NCBI GenBank assembly: GCA_019415925.1
Contig: DXYG01000114.1
Coordinates: 1 to 5,305 of the forward strand
DNA: 5,305 nt
Origin: Clostridiales bacterium
Lineage (GTDB): Bacteria > Bacillota > Clostridia > Oscillospirales > Acutalibacteraceae
Reading direction: 5' to 3'
Part shown: in pieces, positions 1 to 5,305 of the stretch
Numbering within the stretch: the first letter of the stretch is position 1
Layout of the letters: the number at the start of each line of letters is the position of its first letter
Notes under the pieces: generated by a model
The model's database searches: none
What the model saw: the letters and a program-made list of their open reading frames with translations, nothing else
Told to the model about the DNA's origin: nothing
Position numbers and translations under genes: made by a program

Positions 1-33
1 ATAAATTATTTTAAAATAAATTAATACAAAAGC

Positions 34-62
34 TTGACAAAAAAATTAAAATGTTGTAATAT
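34..62 (+). promoter_or_regulatory. Sigma-A-type promoter for hemW
   Basis: A perfect -35 box, TTGACA (34-39), is followed by a 17-nt spacer and a -10 box TAATAT (57-62), which has five of six consensus bases. Transcription would start near 69, giving a leader of about 100 nt before hemW. No other good promoter is seen between this one and the start codon. Bases 1-33 upstream are very AT-rich with no coding signal, and could act as an UP-like element, which is inference. Confidence 0.8.
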
Positions 63-120
63 ATTCGTGTAAAAGGTTGAAAAACAGATTTTTCCTATTT
101 TTTCATATACCTTCCAAATC

Positions 121-146
121 GAGCCGGAAACTTTTGTTTCCGGCTC
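121..146 (+). other. Strong hairpin in the hemW leader
   Basis: GAGCCGGAAAC (121-131) and GTTTCCGGCTC (136-146) form a perfect 11-bp stem closed by a TTTT loop. There is no T-run directly after it on either strand (AAACACATTT on +, GATTTGG on -), so it is not a classical intrinsic terminator. It lies downstream of the hemW promoter and ends 11 nt before the ribosome binding site, so it should be part of the hemW mRNA. It may stabilise the 5' end, attenuate transcription or influence translation. Alternatively it may be a degenerate terminator of an upstream gene outside the window. Confidence 0.7.
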
Positions 147-157
147 AAACACATTTA

Positions 158-162
158 TGAGG
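158..162 (+). promoter_or_regulatory. Ribosome binding site of hemW
   Basis: TGAGG (158-162) sits 7 nt before the ATG at 170. This spacing, together with the protein beginning directly with the conserved LYIHIPFC segment, supports the chosen start. Confidence 0.65.
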
Positions 163-169
163 TTATTTT

Positions 170-1270
170 ATGAACAACTCTATCGGACTTTACATTCATA
201 TTCCTTTTTGCAAAAGCAAATGCCCTTACTGCGACTTTTACAGCGACAGAGCAAGTGAAAACGATTTTGATAACTATATAAAAGTTTTATCCGATAATAT
301 CAAAATATGGAGCAAGAAAACAGATAAAACCGTATCAAGCGTTTATTTTGGCGGCGGAACACCGAGCATATTGGGTGCTGAAAGGCTTTCTTATTTGCTG
401 AGTATTATAAAAGATTTTTTTAATATTGCAGATGATGCAGAAATTACTGTTGAAGTTAATCCTGATTCCGGTAAAACGCTTGATTTTGATTTGCTTAAAA
501 CGACCGGATTTAACAGAATTTCCGTAGGTATGCAAAGCGCTGTTGAAAAAGAGCTTAAAACACTCGGAAGAATTCACTCTGCAAATGATGCAGAAATTAC
601 CGTAAATCGAGCTATAGAAGCAGGAATAGATAATATATCCCTTGACCTTATGCTTGGTATTCCCTATCAGACAATTGAAAGTCTTAAAAAATCAATTGAC
701 TTCTGCGCAAATTGCGGCGTTACCCATATTTCTTCTTATATTTTGAAGATTGAAAGCGGAACAGTATTTTACAGAACACAGAATAAGCTTGAATTACCCG
801 ATGAGGACAGTCAGGCTCAGCTATATCTTTTTGCCGTTGATTATCTTAAAAAGCTCGGCTTTGAGCAATATGAGATTTCAAATTTTGCAAAGACAGGTTA
901 TGAAAGCAGACATAATATTAATTACTGGAAATGCGGTGAATACATTGGAATAGGTCCTTCTGCCCATTCTTTTTTTGACGGCAAAAGATTTTACTACAGC
1001 CGTAATCCGGAAGATTTTAAAAATTATAAAACGTATTTTGACTGCTACGGCGGCGATAAGGAAGAATTTATTATGCTTTCATTAAGACTTAAAAGCGGCT
1101 TGAATTTTAAAGAATATAAAGAAAAATATAACGAAGATTTCCCTGAAGATAAAATAAAAATCATCAGAAAATATGCAAATATGGATTATATGGTGCTTGA
1201 TGATGAATGTGCATATTTTACACCGAAAGGATACCTCATTTCTAATGCAATAATTAGTGAATTAATATAA
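170..1270 (+). CDS. hemW: HemW-type radical SAM protein (heme chaperone, HemN-like)
   Basis: The 366-residue protein has the usual length and full motif set of HemW, the radical SAM protein long annotated as an oxygen-independent coproporphyrinogen III oxidase. Near the N-terminus is LYIHIPFC followed by the CxxxCxxC cluster motif (C14, C18, C21), which would bind a 4Fe-4S cluster. Here YCDF replaces the YCGC of true HemN, so the fourth HemN cysteine is absent, as in HemW. Other family blocks are GGGTPS (61-66, SAM binding), EVNPDS (95-100), SVGMQS (118-123), LDLMLGIPYQT (158-168), YEISNFA (234-240), HNINYW (248-253) and GIGPSAHSF (260-268). A smaller C-terminal domain starts near EEFIMLSLRLKSG (298-310). 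Characterised HemW proteins bind heme and are thought to deliver it to membrane respiratory enzymes; they lack coproporphyrinogen oxidase activity. The protein should be cytoplasmic. In many Bacillota hemW lies beside lepA and hrcA, but here it has its own promoter and terminator and the next gene is convergent. Family assignment is near certain; the physiological role in this organism is inference. Confidence 0.95.
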   Translation: MNNSIGLYIHIPFCKSKCPYCDFYSDRASENDFDNYIKVLSDNIKIWSKKTDKTVSSVYFGGGTPSILGAERLSYLLSIIKDFFNIADDAEITVEVNPDSGKTLDFDLLKTTGFNRISVGMQSAVEKELKTLGRIHSANDAEITVNRAIEAGIDNISLDLMLGIPYQTIESLKKSIDFCANCGVTHISSYILKIESGTVFYRTQNKLELPDEDSQAQLYLFAVDYLKKLGFEQYEISNFAKTGYESRHNINYWKCGEYIGIGPSAHSFFDGKRFYYSRNPEDFKNYKTYFDCYGGDKEEFIMLSLRLKSGLNFKEYKEKYNEDFPEDKIKIIRKYANMDYMVLDDECAYFTPKGYLISNAIISELI

Positions 1271-1301
1271 AAATACGCCCTGATAAAGAGGGCGTATTTT
1301 T
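1271..1301. terminator. Bidirectional intrinsic terminator between convergent genes
   Basis: AAATACGCCCT (1271-1281) pairs with AGGGCGTATTT (1289-1299), an 11-bp perfect stem with a 7-nt loop, GATAAAG. On the + strand the stem runs into TTTTT directly after the hemW stop codon. On the - strand the same stem is followed by a T-rich stretch (1271 downwards), placed 9 nt after the stop of the CPBP protease gene. It should therefore end both the hemW transcript and the five-gene operon coming from the right. Confidence 0.88.
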
Positions 1302-1309
1302 GCGTTAGA

Positions 1310-2347
1310 TTAAAATAACCGAGTAATCATACTATATAAATAACACAAATAAGTTATTATTGTTATAGGTGCAGAAAAATATACAAGCGTTTTCTTGACA
1401 GTCGATAGTTCAAATTCACCTTTACTAAAACGAAACGACTCTTTATGATGTGAAATTTCCATTATAAGAAATACTAATCCGATTATTGTTATTATGCCAA
1501 AAACAAGACATACACAAAGAAAAAGCAATATAGGAAACAGATTATCCATAAACTCCTCAAAAGGATTGCTTTTTATTGAATTGAAATCAATTTCGCTCGT
1601 GATACTTTTAATAATCAATGCTCTGACGTTAATTATGAAGTGCAGTATCATAGACGGAAATATAGATTTTGTTTTAAAATAAAGATAACAACAAAACATT
1701 CCGACCGTTGATGCGAATATTGCGTGTGAGAACTGCTGATGCCATATTCCGAATAAAATTCCTGATGTCACAACAGCAAACAGCTCACCGAGCTTCTGAT
1801 TGTTTTTAAAAATCATTCCTCGGAATAAAAGCTCTTCAAAAATCGGTGCAAAAATAATTGACGGTACAATATTAACGACAAAATTCGGCACGGTTGCAAC
1901 AGGTGACAAGCCGAAAAGCAGATCGTCAGAACCAATAAAATTTAAACCGGTAATTTGCTTTAAAATTTTTAGTGGAACTAACGATACTGTTGAAACAGTC
2001 ATTATTACGGAAAACGCTATTATAAACCACTTTGTTATCCATGCTGTTGACCTTTCGGGTTTGTGAATGCACTGCTTGAGGTATATTTTATTTTTTCTGC
2101 CGTTTGTTAAATAAAACACGAGCATTGTAACAGGAAAAATGATTAGATATATTATAAAATACTGGAGAAACAAATCGAAATTTTCGGTAGTAATAATTCC
2201 GCTTTTTCTCATTAGTGACAAAATCTGTGGACGTACAAACTCGAGCAATCCAACATACAGAACATAATGCACAAGAACGGGAAAAGATGACGTATTTGAA
2301 ATTGTTCTTATTTTTTTGTTTAAATAATTGCTTTTATTTTCACTCAT
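1310..2347 (-). CDS. CPBP family intramembrane metalloprotease
   Basis: This 345-residue polytopic membrane protein carries the three motifs of the CPBP (CAAX protease and bacteriocin-processing, Abi) family: EELLFRG (171-177, the EExxxR motif with E171, E172, R176), FGIWH (199-203, FxxxH with H203) and HFIIN (236-240, HxxxN with H236 and N240). In structurally characterised relatives such residues form a metal-dependent active site inside the membrane, so the protein is probably catalytically intact. Hydrophobic segments lie at about 22-45, 57-80, 105-127, 155-170, 186-224, 228-247, 268-297 and 321-343, so there are extra helices on both sides of the core domain. The start is fixed by AAAGGA (2357-2362) 9 nt upstream of ATG. 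It is the last gene of the operon, 16 nt after the permease stop codon. Bacterial members include bacteriocin self-immunity proteins and proteins that process peptides or anchors of membrane proteins; the substrate here is unknown. Its position behind an ABC exporter suggests a linked envelope or peptide-related role, which is inference. Confidence 0.92.
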   Translation of the reverse strand: MSENKSNYLNKKIRTISNTSSFPVLVHYVLYVGLLEFVRPQILSLMRKSGIITTENFDLFLQYFIIYLIIFPVTMLVFYLTNGRKNKIYLKQCIHKPERSTAWITKWFIIAFSVIMTVSTVSLVPLKILKQITGLNFIGSDDLLFGLSPVATVPNFVVNIVPSIIFAPIFEELLFRGMIFKNNQKLGELFAVVTSGILFGIWHQQFSHAIFASTVGMFCCYLYFKTKSIFPSMILHFIINVRALIIKSITSEIDFNSIKSNPFEEFMDNLFPILLFLCVCLVFGIITIIGLVFLIMEISHHKESFRFSKGEFELSTVKKTLVYFSAPITIITYLCYLYSMITRLF

Positions 2348-2363
2348 AGTCGGCTGTCCTTTG

Positions 2364-3602
2364 TCAAGATTTTCTGATTGCTTTAAGAATTGCTCCGAGC
2401 TTTGGCGGTGTGCCGTAGAGCAATACCCCTACACGGTAGATTTTTGCAGATATAACGCCTATTCCGATTACCGAAGCAATTAATATTACAACAGAAATTA
2501 TAATTTCATATATCGGAACAGTGCTCATTGCGATTCTGGTAAACATAGCCATGGGTGATGTGAATGGAATATAGGAGCATATTCTCATAAGAACATTATC
2601 TACAGAGCCTGATGACATTGAGAACATTACAACCATAAATGCGGCAATAAAGATAAATGTCAGCGGCATTACCGAAGTATTGATATCCTCTACCTTTGAA
2701 GCAGTTGAACCGATTGCTCCGTATAAAAAGGCGTAAATAAAGAATCCGAGAATAAAGAACAACAGCATATATAGCAACAAGTCAATCGGCATATCGAATA
2801 TCGATTTGATTATGAAATTATCGCCCCAATATGACTTGTTCATATTATAAAACAGGAAAGCAGAACCGAATACTGCAACAAGCTGAATAAGACCTGCAAT
2901 ACATGAAGCAATTACTTTTCCGAACATCATACTGACAGGCTTTGCACTTGTAATCAGAAGCTCCATCGCACGGGAGCTTTTTTCTGTAGCGACATTAGTA
3001 GCTACCATCTGACCGTAAAGAAGAATTACCATATACAATGCAAATATCATTATGTATGTGTAGAAGAAATTTTTTGTCTGGTCTTTCCCAAGACTTGTTG
3101 TGGTGTGCTCAATCTGAACATTCATAATTTTGCCAGCGTCTTGCGATGAAACTCCGCTTTTAACCATAGCGTTCACACGATAAATATTCTGAAGAACAGT
3201 ATCTGCTACTATTGTATTTTCGTCATAGAGAGAGTTGTTATTTACATAATATTCATATTCTGAATCACTCTTGATTATAAACGCACATTCTGCTGAGTTG
3301 GACGTTATTAAGCTTTTTACGCTGTCGATTCCGTCATTGGTAAGCTGAACATCATAGTCTGCGAAAGCAGATGAAAATGATTCTTTAAGCATTTCAGGAT
3401 TATCACATGCATTATTTACTATCAACATAACAGGCTTTGCATTAGTTGCTTCTGAAGATTGTGAACCAAAGCTTTCTGCTATAAGCGGAAAAAACATAAC
3501 AACTGCAATCGCCGCAACGAGGAAAATTGTAATTCCCACAAATACTTTATTTCTTATATAGTTTAACAACTCAAACTTTAATATTGTTTTAAACTGTTTC
3601 AT
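2364..3602 (-). CDS. NatB/YhaP-type ABC-2 transporter permease
   Basis: The 412-residue protein is the membrane half of an ABC-2 type exporter. A first transmembrane helix (about 20-41) follows a short cytoplasmic N-terminus. A large extracytoplasmic domain (about 42-180) comes next, then helices near 181-203, 229-252, 272-296, 311-330 and 364-387. After helix 2 the cytoplasmic motif EKSSRAMELLITSAKP (207-222) is typical of the NatB/YhaP family and probably part of the coupling region to the ATPase; SYIPFTSPMAMFTRI (342-356) is another family block. ATG at 3602 is preferred over in-frame upstream codons at 3650 and 3623 because it has AGGAGG 6-7 nt before it and begins with the usual MKxFKTILKFEL. 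With this start the gene overlaps the ATPase gene by 14 nt, implying translational coupling. NatAB of Bacillus subtilis exports sodium, but relatives export or confer resistance to diverse compounds, so the substrate cannot be told. As the only permease in the operon it probably forms a homodimer. Confidence 0.9.
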   Translation of the reverse strand: MKQFKTILKFELLNYIRNKVFVGITIFLVAAIAVVMFFPLIAESFGSQSSEATNAKPVMLIVNNACDNPEMLKESFSSAFADYDVQLTNDGIDSVKSLITSNSAECAFIIKSDSEYEYYVNNNSLYDENTIVADTVLQNIYRVNAMVKSGVSSQDAGKIMNVQIEHTTTSLGKDQTKNFFYTYIMIFALYMVILLYGQMVATNVATEKSSRAMELLITSAKPVSMMFGKVIASCIAGLIQLVAVFGSAFLFYNMNKSYWGDNFIIKSIFDMPIDLLLYMLLFFILGFFIYAFLYGAIGSTASKVEDINTSVMPLTFIFIAAFMVVMFSMSSGSVDNVLMRICSYIPFTSPMAMFTRIAMSTVPIYEIIISVVILIASVIGIGVISAKIYRVGVLLYGTPPKLGAILKAIRKS

Positions 3603-4503
3603 TTTTATCCTCCTGTCCCCCATTGCTTGTGTACTGAACGAAAATATCATTAAGTGAAGGCTCGAAAACTTTCATTTCGTCAATATCAAAATTCTCAGTA
3701 AGCTCCCTCATCATTCTTTGCTTATCTTCAGCAGATTTGAGCTTGATTATAAGCTCTCCGCTTTCTTTTGCAGTACATTGTGACCCGAGCTTTTCAATAA
3801 TCTTTTCGGGATATTCGGTTCTTACAACAAGACGGTCACGAACATAATTGCGCTTAATCTCGTGAAGATTTCCCTGCAAAACCATTTCACCGTTGTTGAT
3901 TATACCGATTTTACTGCAAAATTCCTCTATGTAATTCATCTGATGACTTGAAAACAGAACAATTTTACCCTTTTCAATCTGTTCTTTTACTACGTCCTTC
4001 AGCAACATTGCATTTACAGGATCAAGTCCCGAAAACGGCTCGTCAAGAATAATAATCTGCGGATTATGAGCAAGTGCAGTTATAAGCTGAATTTTCTGCT
4101 GATTTCCCTTTGAAAGTGTATCAAGTCGTTTGTTCCTGTGTTCGCTCATTTTAAGGCGTTCAAGCCAGTAATCTACTGCCTTAACAGCGTCACGATTTGA
4201 CAATCCGTTAAGCTCCGCAAAGTAAACAAGCTGGTCTATGATTTTCTTTTTCGGATACAGTCCTCTTTCCTCGGGAAGATAGCCTATGCGAATTTTATTG
4301 TAATCAACAGGTTTCCCGTCAATGAGTACTTCTCCGCTTTCCTGAGCAAACACGTCCATTAAAATTCTGATTGACGTTGTTTTACCTGCTCCGTTTCTGC
4401 CGAGTAAGCCAAAGGCTTCTCCGCTTTCGGCAGAAAAAGATACGCCTTTCAACACTTTTTTACTGCCAAAGCTTTTATAAATATCTATTATTTCCAGTTT
4501 CAT
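3589..4503 (-). CDS. ABC transporter ATPase, NatA/YhaQ type
   Basis: The 304-residue cytoplasmic ATPase has all nucleotide-binding elements in order: Walker A GRNGAGKTT (35-43), a Q-loop region reading GYLPEERGLYP (74-83) with glutamate where many ABC proteins have glutamine, signature LSKGNQQK (130-137), Walker B IIILDEP (150-156) with catalytic E155, D-loop SGLDP (158-162) and H-loop SSH (185-187). The PEERG form is common in this exporter subfamily. A C-terminal extension (about 205-304, ending in the family block SLNDIFVQ at 283-290) matches the extra domain of NatA/YhaQ-type ATPases (DUF4162-like). ATG at 4503 is preferred over a TTG at 4515 because GGAGG (4509-4513) lies directly in front of it, and the TTG start would absorb that site into the coding region. 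It is the third gene of the operon, 20 nt after the regulator stop, and overlaps the permease gene by 14 nt. It should power that permease as a dimer for export; the substrate is unknown. Confidence 0.94.
   Translation of the reverse strand: MKLEIIDIYKSFGSKKVLKGVSFSAESGEAFGLLGRNGAGKTTSIRILMDVFAQESGEVLIDGKPVDYNKIRIGYLPEERGLYPKKKIIDQLVYFAELNGLSNRDAVKAVDYWLERLKMSEHRNKRLDTLSKGNQQKIQLITALAHNPQIIILDEPFSGLDPVNAMLLKDVVKEQIEKGKIVLFSSHQMNYIEEFCSKIGIINNGEMVLQGNLHEIKRNYVRDRLVVRTEYPEKIIEKLGSQCTAKESGELIIKLKSAEDKQRMMRELTENFDIDEMKVFEPSLNDIFVQYTSNGGQEDKNETV
3609..3614 (-). promoter_or_regulatory. Ribosome binding site of the permease (sets its start)
   Basis: On the - strand AGGAGG occupies 3614-3609, 6 nt before the ATG at 3602. 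It lies inside the end of the ATPase gene. The alternative upstream in-frame ATG codons (3650, 3623) lack such a site, so this decides the start. Confidence 0.8.
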
Positions 4504-4508
4504 ATTTT

Positions 4509-4513
4509 CCTCC
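4509..4513 (-). promoter_or_regulatory. Ribosome binding site of the ABC ATPase (sets its start)
   Basis: GGAGG on the - strand (4513-4509) lies 5 nt before ATG at 4503. It falls inside the longer reading frame that would begin with TTG at 4515, so the ATG start is favoured. Confidence 0.8.
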
Positions 4514-4523
4514 AAAATTTTTA

Positions 4524-4718
4524 TTATTCTTCCCAGAAAAGCTCGTCAAGAGTTTTTCCGAGGACTTTGCAGATTGATATACACAGATTTATCGTAGGGT
4601 TATAGTCACCCTTTTCAATTGCAGAAATTGTCTGACGTGATACGCCTACCATTTCGGCAAGCTGCTGCTGAGAAATATCAAGAGCCGCCCTTGCGCTTTT
4701 TAGCCTGAGATTCTTCAT
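4524..4718 (-). CDS. Small XRE-family HTH transcriptional regulator
   Basis: This 64-residue protein is essentially a single Cro/C1-type helix-turn-helix domain. The segment QQQLAEMVGVSRQTISAIEKG (17-37) contains the two HTH helices, with the recognition helix around 28-36, and is followed by DYNPTINLCISICKVLGKTLDELF. It closely resembles the small YozG/XRE regulators of Bacillota that accompany membrane-protein or transporter genes. There is no sensor domain, so it would bind DNA as a dimer. Its ATG overlaps the stop of the upstream membrane-protein gene (ATGA, 4715-4718), and only a weak GAAGAAG-like site precedes it, so translation is probably coupled. The most likely role is autorepression of this operon, which is inference; the signal may come through the membrane protein encoded just before it. 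Confidence 0.93.
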   Translation of the reverse strand: MKNLRLKSARAALDISQQQLAEMVGVSRQTISAIEKGDYNPTINLCISICKVLGKTLDELFWEE

Positions 4719-5254
4719 TCTTCTTCACGCTCTTTCTTGCTGATAATAATTTTGATTACTGTTGCAATCATCATAATTAAAAACGTAACAGCGCATAATA
4801 AAGGAATTAAATGACTATTTAACATTCCGTTTGTGATTATAGGATTCTTATCTATAAATACATTAAATATGAAAGAAAATAGCTGAACCACGGTAATAGT
4901 TGCACTAAGGTATAAAAATGTGTAAATATTATTTTTACCTTTTTTGATACCGAAATATGCGTCCTTAAATATGCATATTACTACAAAAACCGTCACTGAC
5001 ATAAACATTCCAAGGAACATTTGTATTACAATCTCTGCCCATTTTATATCAGCTATATCGAGCATTCCGCATAAAATGCAGTAAAAAACAAGCGTAAAGA
5101 AAGAATATTTGTACGCTGCATTTCTTGCAATAAGCTGACGTTCATCATATTCTGTTGCATGATTGTTTTTACATTTTAAAACAATAGCTATAATTAGAAA
5201 TATGAGTATAACAACAGAAAATCCGATTAAAAAGCCAAGAGTATAATCTGACAT
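4715..5254 (-). CDS. Five-helix membrane protein with DERQ motif, unknown function
   Basis: The 179-residue protein has predicted transmembrane helices at about 5-27, 49-68, 71-97, 111-134 and 147-172 and a charged tail, KKEREEE. Between helices 1 and 2 a polar loop contains YDERQLIARNAAYKY (36-50). A DERQ-(L/I)-x-x-(K/R)-x-A motif at this place is typical of small membrane proteins of unknown function (DUF2178/DUF3796-like) that often sit next to small XRE regulators. I place it there by motif and context only. The start is supported by AAAGGAGA (5262-5269), with its GGAG core 8 nt before ATG. It is the first gene of the operon and overlaps the HTH gene by 4 bp. The pairing suggests a membrane component that senses a signal or modulates the regulator, but no enzymatic or ligand-binding motif is visible. 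Confidence 0.8.
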   Translation of the reverse strand: MSDYTLGFLIGFSVVILIFLIIAIVLKCKNNHATEYDERQLIARNAAYKYSFFTLVFYCILCGMLDIADIKWAEIVIQMFLGMFMSVTVFVVICIFKDAYFGIKKGKNNIYTFLYLSATITVVQLFSFIFNVFIDKNPIITNGMLNSHLIPLLCAVTFLIMMIATVIKIIISKKEREEE

Positions 5255-5288
5255 AGAAAAGTCTCCTTTATGTATAATTTTTTCTTGT

Positions 5289-5294
5289 TGTACA
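5289..5294. promoter_or_regulatory. Possible operator palindrome TGTACA at the operon start site
   Basis: A perfect 6-bp palindrome TGTACA lies just downstream of the -10 box, around the predicted transcription start. A related hexamer, TGTATA, occurs at 5271-5276, 18 bp away. Small XRE repressors often bind such short palindromes over their own promoters, so this is a plausible but weak operator candidate; the upstream half of the promoter region is outside the window. Confidence 0.25.
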
Positions 5295-5296
5295 CT

Positions 5297-5302
5297 ATTA
5301 TA
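5297..5302 (-). promoter_or_regulatory. Probable -10 box of the five-gene operon
   Basis: The - strand reads TATAAT at 5302-5297, a perfect sigma-A -10 box. The matching -35 box would lie beyond the window edge, so the promoter is only half visible. Transcription would start near 5290, about 36 nt before the first gene's ATG, with AAAGGAGA in between. Confidence 0.6.
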
Positions 5303-5305
5303 TAC

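Noticed and set aside
74..103. Small AT-rich hairpin followed by a T-run in the hemW leader, resembling a terminator
   Set aside because: The stem is mostly A-T with a 3-nt bulge and starts only a few nt after the predicted transcription start, so a functional terminator is unlikely.
335..577. An 80-codon open frame on the - strand inside hemW
   Set aside because: It lies fully opposite a clearly conserved gene, has no ribosome binding site or recognisable domain, and is a shadow of the hemW coding pattern.
1494..2066. Two open frames on the + strand inside the CPBP gene
   Set aside because: They are antisense to a gene with intact catalytic motifs, lack supporting signals and resemble no family.
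2363..2368. TTGACA on the - strand just before the CPBP gene
   Set aside because: A -10 box at the proper distance would fall inside the CPBP coding region after its ATG, so it cannot drive that start.
4521..4549. Possible internal promoter for the ABC genes on the - strand (TTGACG followed by AATAAT or TAATAA)
   Set aside because: The spacer is 15 nt for the better -10 box, or the -10 match is poor at 17 nt; the -35 lies in coding sequence, so chance is likely.
4371..4577. A 68-codon open frame on the + strand across the ATPase and regulator junction
   Set aside because: It is antisense to the Walker A region and the regulator C-terminus, with no start-site support.

Overview
The window looks like chromosomal DNA of an AT-rich, low-GC Gram-positive bacterium (Bacillota, probably class Clostridia; a gut Oscillospiraceae/Ruminococcus-like lineage would fit). 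The basis is the AT-rich codon use, strong GGAGG ribosome binding sites, consensus sigma-A promoters and the gene families present. The genus is inference only. No tRNA, rRNA, CRISPR array, insertion sequence or phage gene is visible.

There are two convergent transcription units. On the + strand, bases 1-169 are an intergenic leader. It holds a near-consensus promoter (TTGACA-17 nt-TAATAT), a strong 11-bp hairpin and a ribosome binding site. The leader is followed by hemW (170-1270), a radical SAM protein of the HemN/HemW family. hemW ends at a hairpin terminator (1271-1301) that can also serve the opposite strand.

On the - strand a compact five-gene operon runs from about 5254 down to 1310. 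The genes are, in transcription order: a five-helix membrane protein with a cytoplasmic DERQ motif; a 64-residue XRE-type DNA-binding regulator overlapping it by ATGA; an ABC ATPase of the NatA/YhaQ type; a NatB/YhaP-type ABC-2 permease overlapping the ATPase by 14 nt; and a CPBP (CAAX-type) intramembrane metalloprotease. A good -10 box lies at the right edge of the window, with its -35 cut off. Gaps are 20 nt or less, or genes overlap, and no internal terminator is seen, so the five genes are very likely co-transcribed.

As a unit the operon looks like an envelope stress or export/immunity module. The XRE protein would be a local repressor, possibly controlled by the neighbouring membrane protein. 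The ABC pair would expel an ion, toxic small molecule or peptide, and the CPBP protease would cleave or protect against a membrane-associated peptide or protein. The families are clear from motifs; the shared function and the substrate are inference.
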